Shown: piece by piece, positions 9,404 through 17,015 of the stretch | Layout: every line of letters begins with the position of its first letter | Numbering within the stretch: position 1 is the first letter of the stretch | Origin: Acidovorax sp. MR-S7 | GTDB lineage: Bacteria; Pseudomonadota; Gammaproteobacteria; Burkholderiales; Burkholderiaceae_C | NCBI RefSeq assembly: GCF_000400995.2 | Contig: NZ_DF238900.1 | Location: 1-64,000 of the forward strand | Length of the DNA stretch: 64,000 nt | Reading direction: 5' to 3' | Translations under genes and position numbers: made by a program | The notes under the pieces: model-generated | The model's input: only the letters and a program-made list of their open reading frames with translations | Database searches by the model: none | What the model was told of the DNA's origin: nothing

Positions 9404-10863
9404 AGGTCCTGATCGCGCGCCTCAACCACGAGACCAACACCTTCTCTCCCGTGCCCACGCCCCTCGAGGCGTTCGCGCCCACCTACGGCGAGGACGCCTA
9501 CCGCGCCAACAAGGGCATGCGCACGGCCATGGCCGCGTTCATCGAACTGGCGGAAGGCCTGGGCGCCACGCTGGTCACCCCGGTGTCGGCCACCGCCAAC
9601 CCGAGCGGCCCCGTGCACGCTGCGGCCTACGACGAACTCACGCGCCGCATCGTCGAGGCCGCGCCGGGCTGCGACGCGATCCTGCTCGACCTGCACGGCG
9701 CCATGGTGGCCGAGAACACCGACGACGGCGAGGGCGACCTGCTGGCGCGCGTGCGCGCCGCCGCACCCGGCGTGCCGCTGGGCGTGGCGCTGGATCTGCA
9801 CGGCAACATCACCGAAAAGATGGTGGCGAACGCCGACGTGATGGTGGGCTTCAAGACCTATCCGCATATCGACATGTACGAAACCGGCGAGCATGCAGGC
9901 CGCCTGCTGCTGCAGATGCTGCGCGGCCAAGCGCGCTACTGCGTGCGCTGGCACCGCCTGCCCCTCATGAGCCACACGCTGCGCAGCACGACATTGGGCG
10001 GCCCCATGCGCGACGCCGTTGAAGCGGCACGCACATTGGAGCGTGGCGGAATGCCCGCCGTGTCGGTGTTCGGCGGCTTCTCGCTGGCCGACATTGAGGC
10101 GCCCTGCATGAGCGTGGTGGCCACCTGCCGCGCGGAGGACGCCGCCGCGCAATCCCAGGTGGACGGCCTGGCACAGCAGATCTGGCAGCGGCGCGCCGAA
10201 TACGTGTACCGCAGCGAGCCGCTGCCGGAGTCGCTGCGCCGCGCGCAGGTCCTGGCCGAAGGCGCCTCCCGGCCGGTGCTGCTGCTCGACCATGGCGACA
10301 ACTGCATGTCGGGCGGCACCTGCGACACCATGGACGTGCTGCAGGCCGCGCGCGCACTGGGGCTCACCGGCATCGCCGTGGGCCCGCTCTGCGATCCCGA
10401 AGCCGTGGCGCAGCTCGTCGCCGCTGGCGAAGGCGCCGAGGTGGAGATCGCGCTCGGCAACAAGGTGCCGCTCGACAGCATCGGCTTGCACAAGGAGCCG
10501 CTGCGCCTGCGCGGCACGGTGCGCGCCGTGAGCGACGGGGCCTACACCGTGACGGGCCCGATCTACACGGGCCAGCGCTGCCACATGGGCCGCGCGGTGT
10601 GCTTCGACACCGGCGATGCGCAGATCGTGGTGGCCGAGCAGACGCACGAGCCCTGGGACCTGGGCGTGTTCCACTGCGTCGGCATCGATCCCACGCGCTT
10701 TCGCTTCCTGCTGCTCAAGTCGCGCATGTACTGCCGGCCGGTGTTCGTGCCGCTGTCCGAGGGGCTGGTGGAGTGCGACAGCCCCGGCGTGACCACGTCG
10801 GACTACGCGCGCTTCCCGTTCGCGCGGGTCCGCCGCCCCGTGTTCCCGCTCGACCCGATCTGA
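9400..10863 (+). CDS. M81 family (MlrC-like) metallopeptidase
   Basis: 487 residues. It is related to microcystinase C, a zinc hydrolase acting on unusual linear peptides or amides. The N-terminal M81 domain starts at once with RLNHETNTFSPVPTP and continues with ILLDLHGAMVAENTDDGEG (metal-binding Asp/His), LDLHGNITEKMV and YPHIDMYETGEHAGR. The C-terminal MlrC domain contains LLLDHGDNCMSGGTCDTMD. The start is a GTG in a GTGA overlap with the amidase gene, so the two hydrolases are coupled. The family is common beside Liv- or Opp-type importers, but its physiological substrates in this context are largely undefined. Confidence 0.9.
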   Translation: MKVLIARLNHETNTFSPVPTPLEAFAPTYGEDAYRANKGMRTAMAAFIELAEGLGATLVTPVSATANPSGPVHAAAYDELTRRIVEAAPGCDAILLDLHGAMVAENTDDGEGDLLARVRAAAPGVPLGVALDLHGNITEKMVANADVMVGFKTYPHIDMYETGEHAGRLLLQMLRGQARYCVRWHRLPLMSHTLRSTTLGGPMRDAVEAARTLERGGMPAVSVFGGFSLADIEAPCMSVVATCRAEDAAAQSQVDGLAQQIWQRRAEYVYRSEPLPESLRRAQVLAEGASRPVLLLDHGDNCMSGGTCDTMDVLQAARALGLTGIAVGPLCDPEAVAQLVAAGEGAEVEIALGNKVPLDSIGLHKEPLRLRGTVRAVSDGAYTVTGPIYTGQRCHMGRAVCFDTGDAQIVVAEQTHEPWDLGVFHCVGIDPTRFRFLLLKSRMYCRPVFVPLSEGLVECDSPGVTTSDYARFPFARVRRPVFPLDPI

Positions 10864-10896
10864 GCGGCGCCGGAACGATTGCACGCACCCCGATCA

Positions 10897-10911
10897 CAAG
10901 TGTTTCACTTG
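10897..10911. promoter_or_regulatory. Inverted repeat in the maeB upstream region
   Basis: CAAGTG-TTT-CACTTG is a perfect 6+3+6 dyad, followed 25 bp later by a TACAAT hexamer (10937-10942) that could be the -10 of maeB. The position suggests a regulator site overlapping the promoter. The repressor or activator is unknown. Confidence 0.35.
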
Positions 10912-11022
10912 ACGGCGGACTGACAGCCGCGCGGCCTACAATCGGCTCCCCCTACCTACTGCTGACGGGGCGCAGGGGCTGCCATGCCGCCGCGTCGGCC
11001 ATGCTTTCGCTGGAGACGCTCG

Positions 11023-13332
11023 ATGCCCGACAACACGGCCACCAACCTTACCGATAAACGCGCCCTGCTGCGCCGTGCGGCACTGGAGTACCACGAGTTT
11101 CCCCAGCCCGGCAAGATCACCATCGCTGCCACCAAGCAGATGATCAACCAGCACGATCTCGCGCTGGCCTACTCGCCCGGCGTGGCCGCGCCCTGCGAGG
11201 AGATCGTGAAGGACCCTTCCGCCGCGTTCCGCTACACCGCCCGAGGCAACTTGGTGGGCGTGGTCACCAACGGCACGGCCGTGCTGGGCCTGGGCGACAT
11301 CGGCGCACTGGCCGGCAAGCCCGTGATGGAGGGCAAGGGCGTCCTGTTCAAGAAGTTCTCGGGCATCGACGTGTTCGACATCGAGATCAACGAGAAGGAC
11401 CCGGACAAGCTCATCGAGATCATCGCCTCGCTCGAGCCGACCTTCGGAGGCATCAACCTCGAGGACATCAAGGCGCCCGACTGCTTCTACATCGAGCGCA
11501 AGCTGCGCGAGCGCATGCACATCCCGGTGTTCCACGATGACCAGCACGGCACGGCCATCGTGGTCGGCGCGGCCGTCCTCAACGGGCTGAAGGTGTCGGG
11601 CAAGGACATCCGGCAGGTCAAGCTGGTGGTTTCGGGCGCGGGCGCTGCGGCGCTGGCCTGCCTGGGGCTGCTGGTCAAGCTCGGGCTGCCGCGCGAGAAC
11701 ATCTGGGTCACCGACATCGCCGGCGTGGTCTACCAGGGCCGCACCGAACTCATGGACGACGACAAGGCCCAGTTCGCCCAGAACACACCGCTGCGTACGC
11801 TCGCCGAGGTGATCGAGGGCGCCGACGTCTTCCTGGGCCTGTCCGCCGGCGGCGTGCTCAAGCAGGACATGGTGCGCAAGATGGCAGCGCACCCGCTGAT
11901 CTTCGCGCTGGCCAACCCCAACCCGGAGATCACGCCCGAGGACGTGAAGGAAGTGCGGGACGACGCCATCATCGCCACGGGCCGTACGGACTACCCCAAC
12001 CAGGTGAACAACGTCCTGTGCTTCCCCTACATCTTCCGGGGCGCGCTGGACTGCGGCGCGACCACCATCACGACGGAGATGGAGATCGCCGCCGTCCACG
12101 CCATCGCCGAGCTGGCGCAGGCGGAGCAGAGCGAGGTGGTGGCCGCGGCCTACGTGGGCGAGCCGCTGGCGTTCGGACCGGAATACCTGATTCCCAAGCC
12201 GTTCGACCCTCGCCTGATGATGAAGATCGCGCCCGCCGTGGCGCAGGCCGCCAAGGACAGCGGCGTGGCCCAGCGCCCCATCGCGGACATGGACGCCTAC
12301 CGCGACCACCTGCAGACCTTCGTCTACGCCTCCGGCACCATCATGAAGCCGATCTTCACGGCGGCCAAGCAGGCCACCCTGAAGCGCGTGGCCTTCTCCG
12401 AGGGCGAGGAAGAGCGCGTGCTGCGCGCCGCGCAGATCCTGGTGGACGAGCGCGTGGCCCGGCCCACGCTGATCGGCCGCCCGGCCATCATCGCCCAGCG
12501 CGTCGAGAAGTTCGGCCTGCGCCTGAAGGAAGGTCGGGACTACGACGTGGTCAACGTGGAGCAGGACCACCGCTACCGCGACTTCTGGCAGACCTACCAC
12601 CGCATGACCGAGCGCAAGGGCGTCACGGTGTCGATCGCCAAGATCGAGATGCGCCGGCGCCTCACGCTGATCGGCACCATGCTGCTTCACAAGGGCGAAG
12701 TGGACGGCCTGATCTGCGGCACCTGGGGCCACACGGCCCACCACCTGCAGTACATCGACCAGGTGATCGGCAAGCGCACGGGCGTGAACACCTACGCCTG
12801 CATGAACGCCCTGCTGCTGCCCGACCGCCAGGTGTTCGTGGTGGACACGCACGTCAACTACGACCCCTCCGCCGCGCAGCTGGCCGAGATCACCATCATG
12901 GCAGCCGAGGAAATGATGCGTTTCGGCATCAAGCCCAAGGCGGCGCTGCTGTCGCACTCCAACTTCGGCTCCAGCAACCAGCCCAGCGCCGTGAAGATGC
13001 GCCAGACGCTGGACCTCCTGCGCGAGCAGGCCCCCTGGCTGGAGGTGGACGGCGAGATGCACGGCGACGTGGCCCTGGACGAGAAGGCACGCACCACACT
13101 CATGCCCCACAGCACCCTGGCCGGCAGCGCCAACCTGCTGGTCATGCCCAACATCGACGCGGCCAACATTTCCTACAACCTGCTCAAGACGGCGGCCGGC
13201 GGCGGAATTGCCATCGGCCCCATCCTGCTGGGCGCGGCCGCGCCGGTGCAGGTGCTCACCGCCAGCGCCACGGTGCGCCGCATCGTCAATATGACGGCCC
13301 TCACGGTGGCCGACGCCAATGCGTCCCGATAA
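11023..13332 (+). CDS. maeB: NADP-dependent malic enzyme (malic-phosphotransacetylase-like fusion)
   Basis: 769 residues, close to the long MaeB type. It decarboxylates malate to pyruvate, making NADPH. The N-terminal malic domain (about 1-170) has [36 protein letters not shown] and [11 protein letters not shown] (metal-binding Asp). An NAD(P)-binding domain follows with [13 protein letters not shown] and LANPNPEI. The C-terminal third (from about 430) is a phosphate acetyltransferase-like domain, usually regulatory in MaeB. The start at 11023 has GGAG seven bases upstream; a longer frame from 10984 lacks one. It is monocistronic and ends before a strong terminator. Confidence 0.95.
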   Translation: MPDNTATNLTDKRALLRRAALEYHEFPQPGKITIAATKQMINQHDLALAYSPGVAAPCEEIVKDPSAAFRYTARGNLVGVVTNGTAVLGLGDIGALAGKPVMEGKGVLFKKFSGIDVFDIEINEKDPDKLIEIIASLEPTFGGINLEDIKAPDCFYIERKLRERMHIPVFHDDQHGTAIVVGAAVLNGLKVSGKDIRQVKLVVSGAGAAALACLGLLVKLGLPRENIWVTDIAGVVYQGRTELMDDDKAQFAQNTPLRTLAEVIEGADVFLGLSAGGVLKQDMVRKMAAHPLIFALANPNPEITPEDVKEVRDDAIIATGRTDYPNQVNNVLCFPYIFRGALDCGATTITTEMEIAAVHAIAELAQAEQSEVVAAAYVGEPLAFGPEYLIPKPFDPRLMMKIAPAVAQAAKDSGVAQRPIADMDAYRDHLQTFVYASGTIMKPIFTAAKQATLKRVAFSEGEEERVLRAAQILVDERVARPTLIGRPAIIAQRVEKFGLRLKEGRDYDVVNVEQDHRYRDFWQTYHRMTERKGVTVSIAKIEMRRRLTLIGTMLLHKGEVDGLICGTWGHTAHHLQYIDQVIGKRTGVNTYACMNALLLPDRQVFVVDTHVNYDPSAAQLAEITIMAAEEMMRFGIKPKAALLSHSNFGSSNQPSAVKMRQTLDLLREQAPWLEVDGEMHGDVALDEKARTTLMPHSTLAGSANLLVMPNIDAANISYNLLKTAAGGGIAIGPILLGAAAPVQVLTASATVRRIVNMTALTVADANASR

Positions 13333-13380
13333 GGCAACAAACCAGAGCAAGCGCTAACTATTAACTTCCGTTAACCCCAC

Positions 13381-13420
13381 AAGCGCCTGCCCGCTTTTTG
13401 GGCAGGCGCTTGCTTTTTGG
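13381..13420 (+). terminator. Intrinsic terminator after maeB
   Basis: AAGCGCCTGCCC pairs with GGGCAGGCGCTT around a GCTTTTT loop and is followed by GCTTTTTGGGG. It lies 48 bp after the maeB stop and separates it from the RNase gene. Confidence 0.85.
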
Positions 13421-13487
13421 GGCCATTTTTGTCACACTAACGGCTCGAAATTTCGGGTAAACCCGTAGTTTCCGAAAGGTGTAGTGG

Positions 13488-13892
13488 ATGTTGAAGGCTG
13501 TCGCCATCCGGGCGTACAAGACAGTTCTGGCGTGCGCTCTGGGTGCTGCATTCATGCTCGCGCCGGCTGCCGCGTCCGCGCGACAGTCCTCCGATTTGCC
13601 CGGGGCCGCTCCCGTGGCGCTGGCCGATCTGCCCTTCCAGGGGCGCAAGACCTATGCACTGATCCTGCAGGGCGGGCCGTTCCCCTATGACAAGGATGGC
13701 ACGGTGTTCGGCAACCGCGAGCGGTTGCTTCCCCTGCACAAGCGTGGCTACTACCGCGAGTACACCGTGAAGACGCCGGGTGCGCGCGGCCGGGGTGCAC
13801 GGCGCATCGTCTGTGGCGGCGCTCCGCGCACGCCGGACGCCTGCTACTACACCGGCGACCACTACGCGAGTTTTCGGGAAATTAGGGAATGA
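13488..13892 (+). CDS. Secreted guanyl-specific ribonuclease (barnase / RNase N1-T1 family)
   Basis: 134 residues. A Sec signal peptide (about residues 1-32, ending AAASA) precedes a compact microbial RNase fold. Family residues are visible in order: GNRERLLP, YREYTVKTPG (candidate general base Glu), GARRIV (Arg) and YYTGDHYASF (His). Two Cys (RIVCGG and DACYY) could form a disulfide in the periplasm or medium. A Shine-Dalgarno-like AAAGG lies 8 bp before the ATG. The stop codon overlaps an ATG (ATGA at 13889) leading into the barstar frame, so toxin and inhibitor are organised as a pair. It would cleave RNA after G; the target may be environmental or a competitor. Confidence 0.88.
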   Translation: MLKAVAIRAYKTVLACALGAAFMLAPAAASARQSSDLPGAAPVALADLPFQGRKTYALILQGGPFPYDKDGTVFGNRERLLPLHKRGYYREYTVKTPGARGRGARRIVCGGAPRTPDACYYTGDHYASFREIRE

Positions 13893-14017
13893 GCGCCGAA
13901 AGCCTCGCGGCGGGCCGTGGGCCGGCGCGCCATGCCATCGGATCTTCGTCCGACAGCCGCCCCCACGGGCTTGTCGGATATGCCTATCGTGGACCTCTGA
14001 AAGAAAGAGCAACGGAG

Positions 14018-14443
14018 ATGGAAACGCCACTTCGTAAAGAACAGGACACTCTCTTGCGCGGCGTGCGCACCAACATCGTGCAGTCGATCCGCGCCTTCCG
14101 GGTGCAGGACCTGCAGGACACGGCACGCGCGCTGGGCCAGCACTTCCTGTATGCCAACCTGGCACACGCACAGTCCAAGCAGGACGTGCTCGACCTCATC
14201 GCATCGCAGTTCACCTTTCCGCCGCACTTCGGCAAGAACTTCGACGCGCTGTACGACTGCATGACCGACCCGCTGCACAAGTCGGGCCCGCAGCCGGGCT
14301 TCATCGTGGTGCTGGAGCAGATCCCGGCCACAGCCAAGTTCGACAAGGAAGCACGCGAGCAACTGCTGGACATCTTCCGCGACGCGGCCGAGTACTGGGG
14401 CGACCGCAAGATTCCGTTCCGCTGCTTCTATTCTTTTCTGTAG
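14018..14443 (+). CDS. Barstar-family ribonuclease inhibitor
   Basis: 141 residues from the ATG at 14018, longer than classical barstar (about 90). The barstar core is the C-terminal two thirds: SKQDVLDLIASQFTFPPHFG, KNFDALYDCMTDP, then a hydrophobic strand FIVVLEQIP and WGDRKIPFRCFY. The inhibitor stays in the cytoplasm and neutralises the RNase made from the gene just upstream. An alternative start at 13889 sits in an ATGA overlap with the RNase stop and adds 43 residues of low-complexity sequence; I prefer 14018 because GGAG/AAAGAG motifs precede it. Expression is probably coupled to the RNase. Confidence 0.87.
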   Translation: METPLRKEQDTLLRGVRTNIVQSIRAFRVQDLQDTARALGQHFLYANLAHAQSKQDVLDLIASQFTFPPHFGKNFDALYDCMTDPLHKSGPQPGFIVVLEQIPATAKFDKEAREQLLDIFRDAAEYWGDRKIPFRCFYSFL

Positions 14444-14476
14444 CCCGTTCCGCAACCGCTGGCCAAGCGGAACGGG
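14444..14476. terminator. Hairpin directly after the barstar gene (possible terminator)
   Basis: CCCGTTCCGC pairs exactly with GCGGAACGGG around a 13-base loop, starting at the first base after the barstar stop codon. There is no T-tract, so it may be an RNA-stabilising hairpin or a weak terminator. Confidence 0.5.
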
Positions 14477-14634
14477 CCAGCGAGGCCGCCCTCAGCGCCT
14501 CGTCTCCGGCCATCGAGATCGAAGTCGATCTCTCGGGCGAGAAGATGCCCACCGACAAGCTCGTGGACGTGTCGCCGCTGGCGCTGCGCATGAGCAGCCC
14601 GTTCAACGCGGGCTATTGGCTCGCGGCAGCGTAG
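14477..14634 (+). pseudogene. Start-less open frame, possible gene remnant
   Basis: From about 14444 to TAG 14632-14634 one frame is open without a usable ATG, GTG or TTG upstream. It encodes IEIEVDLSGEKMPTDKLVDV followed by a tail ending NAGYWLAAA, with codon bias like a real gene. It may be the 3' remnant of a deleted gene between the barstar gene and rsmA. I do not recognise the protein. Confidence 0.25.
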
Positions 14635-14643
14635 CCGGCTCCC

Positions 14644-14697
14644 AGCCAAATCGGACTCCAGCGCTTGCCAGTCAAGCGCTGGCAGCTCCTAATTTTG
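14644..14697 (-). repeat. Palindromic element, copy 2
   Basis: AGCCAAATCGGACTCCAGCG with the matching CAAGCGCTGGCAGCTCC arm. The AT-rich end runs into rsmA on the opposite strand and supplies its stop codon (TAG at 14689-14691) and its last residues. Confidence 0.85.
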
Positions 14698-15453
14698 CAG
14701 CGACTGGGCCAGTGCGACGTATTCGGCCACGGGCACTTCCTCGGCGCGGCGCTGGGTGTCGAAATCGCCCGACCCGTTGCGCGCCTCGAGCCAGCGGCCC
14801 AGGGTGTGGCGCAGCAGCTTGCGCCGCTGGCTGAAGGCCACCTGCACCAGCTCCTCCAGCAGCGCCACGTCCACCGCCGCAGGGTCGGCATGCGGCACCA
14901 TGCGCACCACGGCGCTGTCCACGCGCGGCGGCGGATCGAACGCCTGGGGCGGCACGAACAGCACGTCTTCCATCGCGTAGCGCCACTGCAGCATGACCGA
15001 CAGGCGCCCGTAGGCAGCGGTGGAGGGCGCGGCCACCATGCGGTCGATGACTTCCTTTTGCAGCATGAAGTGCTGGTCCTCAATGGACTGCACGTGCTCC
15101 AGCAAATGGAACAGGATGGGGCTGGAGATGTTGTAGGGCAGGTTGCCTACCACTCTGATTTTTGGAGCGCCCAGCGCTTGCGCCACCTGCGCAAAATCCA
15201 CTTTCAGCACATCGGATTCGATGACCTGCAGTTGCCCGTGCTGGCGCAGCCGCGCGGCCAAGTCGCGGTCCAGCTCGATCACGGTGAGGCGGCCCAGGCG
15301 CTCGACCAGCGGCTGGGTGAGCGCCGCCAGGCCGGGGCCGATCTCCACCATGGGCTGGCCGGGCTGCGGGGCGATCGCCCGCACGATGGCATCGATGATG
15401 CCGCTGTCGGACAGGAAGTGCTGGCCGAAGCGCTTGCGCGGGATGTGCTTCAT
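14689..15453 (-). CDS. rsmA: 16S rRNA dimethyladenosine transferase
   Basis: 254 residues (KsgA/RsmA family). It dimethylates two adjacent adenosines near the 3' end of 16S rRNA, using SAM. Motifs: [18 protein letters not shown]-binding [21 protein letters not shown], and the catalytic NLPY in [12 protein letters not shown]. The [15 protein letters not shown]-terminal segment is also standard. The C-terminus merges with palindromic element copy 2. It is downstream of surA on the same strand, as in many proteobacteria (lptD-surA-...-rsmA), but 159 bp of repeat-rich DNA separate them. Confidence 0.96.
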   Translation of the reverse strand: MKHIPRKRFGQHFLSDSGIIDAIVRAIAPQPGQPMVEIGPGLAALTQPLVERLGRLTVIELDRDLAARLRQHGQLQVIESDVLKVDFAQVAQALGAPKIRVVGNLPYNISSPILFHLLEHVQSIEDQHFMLQKEVIDRMVAAPSTAAYGRLSVMLQWRYAMEDVLFVPPQAFDPPPRVDSAVVRMVPHADPAAVDVALLEELVQVAFSQRRKLLRHTLGRWLEARNGSGDFDTQRRAEEVPVAEYVALAQSLQN

Positions 15454-15535
15454 CTCATTGATCCGTGGCGCTGCGCATGAAACCAGCGCGCCCCAAGCCA
15501 GGGCAGCCGAGCAAGGGCCGCCCCGCAGCGAGGGC

Positions 15536-15606
15536 TGCGTCCCCCTTCCCAGAGCGCGCAGCGCGTGGAGAGAAGGGGGAAGCCGCGCAGCGGCTCAGGG
15601 GGTTGC
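15536..15606. repeat. Intergenic palindromic repeat of a second type
   Basis: CCCCCTTCCCAGAGCGCGCA, then GCGTGGAGAGAAGGGGGAAG, then CCGCGCAGCGGCTCAGGGGG. The outer arms are near-complementary (CCCCCTTC / GAAGGGGG) around a GCGCGCAGCGCG centre. I recognise this as the kind of long hairpin repeat found between genes in Comamonadaceae. It is the only copy in the window, located between surA and rsmA. Confidence 0.6.
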
Positions 15607-15612
15607 ACCTCA

Positions 15613-17010
15613 TCACTGCGGCGGTTCGCGGTATTCCACGTAGGCCCGGCCGCGCGCCTCCTGGATCCAGGTGGAATAGGCCTCGTCGAGCTTCTTCTCG
15701 CGCACCGTGTCGCGCACCATGTCGCGCTGCTCGCGCTGGGTGAGCTTGGCCTCTCGGCGGCCCATGAGCTGGATCAGGTGCACGCCGAAGCGCGACACCA
15801 CGGGGTGGCTGATCTCGCCGGGCGCGAGCGCATCGAGCACCTCCTCGAACTCGGGCACGTAGCGCCCGGGCGAGGCCCAGCCCAGGTCGCCGCCGTCCTT
15901 GGCGCTGCCGTCCTGCGAATACTCGCGCGCCAGCGCGGCGAACTCGGCCTGGCCGCGCACCACGCGGTCGCGCAGGTCTTCCAGCCGCGCCGCGGCCTCG
16001 CGCTCGGTCAGGCCGGCGTTGGTGCGCAGCAGGATGTGGCGCGCATGGTTCTGGATGGCCGTGGTGGCCACGCCGCCGTGGGTCTTGTCGATCACCTTGA
16101 GCAGGTGGAAGCCTGCGGGCGAGCGCAGCGGCCCCACCACGCTGCCCACATTGGCGTTCTGCACGGCGTTCACGAACAGCTCGGGATAGCGGTCGGCCGG
16201 GCGCAGGCCCAGCAGGCCGCCGCTCGTGCCCTCGGGCGCATCGGAATATTCGCGCGCCAGCGCGCCGAAGTCGCCGCCGGCCTGCAGCTTGGCTAGCACC
16301 TCCTGCGCGCGCGCGCTGCGCTCGGACGCCTGGGCGGGGCTGGCGTTCTCCGGTACCTGGATGAGGATGTGGGCCAGGTTGAGCTCGAGCTTGTCCACCG
16401 CGGCCGACTTCTGCTGGTCGCGCAGGTACTGGTCCACCTCCAGGTCGCTCACGCGCACGCGCGACTCCACGTCGCGCTCGCGCACGCGCAGGGCCAGCAA
16501 CTGGCTGCGCAGCTCCTCGCGGAAGCGCGCCTGGCTGATGCCCTCGGCCTCCATGCGGCGGTGCATCTCCTGCAGGCTCAGCTGGTTCTGCCGCGCCACC
16601 GACTGCTCGGCCTGCGTGACGGCGTAGTCGTCCACCTTGATGCCGCTTTCCTTGGCCAGCTGCACCTGGATCTTTTCCAGGATGAGGCGTTCGAGCACGT
16701 CCTTGAGCAGCAGGTCGCGTGCGGGCAGGCTGCCGCCCTGGCTGGCGACCTGCTGGGCCAAGCGGTCGGCCCGCTGGCGCACCTCGTTGTTGGTGATGGG
16801 CTCGGAGTTGACCACGGCCACGATGTAGTCGGCCTGGCGCGGCCCGGCCTGGCTGGGCGCGGCCGAACCCGCGGGCGGCAGCAGGGTGGCGGGAGAGGAC
16901 AGGCGCGGCACGCCGTTGCCGGCCGAGGGCCGCAGCCCCTGGGCCTGCGTGAGCGGCACCGCAAGCGCGGTCCAGCAGGCCAGGACGAAGGGGAGGACGC
17001 GGTGTTTCAT
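15613..17010 (-). CDS. surA: Periplasmic chaperone / peptidyl-prolyl isomerase
   Basis: 465 residues. It escorts outer-membrane beta-barrel proteins across the periplasm. The N-terminal signal peptide ends PLTQAQ. The SurA N-terminal helical domain is recognisable from DYIVAVVNSEPITNNEVRQR. Two parvulin domains follow: one from LNLAHILIQVPENASP (about 200-300) and one from HARHILLRTNAG (about 320-425). A C-terminal helix completes the chaperone module. The ATG at 17010 gives the correct signal peptide. It lies 5 bp downstream of lptD, whose product is a main SurA client, so the two are co-transcribed. Confidence 0.95.
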   Translation of the reverse strand: MKHRVLPFVLACWTALAVPLTQAQGLRPSAGNGVPRLSSPATLLPPAGSAAPSQAGPRQADYIVAVVNSEPITNNEVRQRADRLAQQVASQGGSLPARDLLLKDVLERLILEKIQVQLAKESGIKVDDYAVTQAEQSVARQNQLSLQEMHRRMEAEGISQARFREELRSQLLALRVRERDVESRVRVSDLEVDQYLRDQQKSAAVDKLELNLAHILIQVPENASPAQASERSARAQEVLAKLQAGGDFGALAREYSDAPEGTSGGLLGLRPADRYPELFVNAVQNANVGSVVGPLRSPAGFHLLKVIDKTHGGVATTAIQNHARHILLRTNAGLTEREAAARLEDLRDRVVRGQAEFAALAREYSQDGSAKDGGDLGWASPGRYVPEFEEVLDALAPGEISHPVVSRFGVHLIQLMGRREAKLTQREQRDMVRDTVREKKLDEAYSTWIQEARGRAYVEYREPPQ

Positions 17011-17015
17011 GGCGT

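Noticed and set aside
10936-13350. 804-codon minus-strand open frame opposite maeB
   Set aside because: A GC-rich antisense shadow: the plus-strand frame is an unmistakable malic enzyme, while the minus frame is a low-complexity His/Val/Gly/Arg-rich translation.
13341-13365. GAGCAAGCGCTAACTATTAAC as another palindromic element
   Set aside because: Only one half-arm and part of the ATAGTT box are present; insufficient to call a copy.
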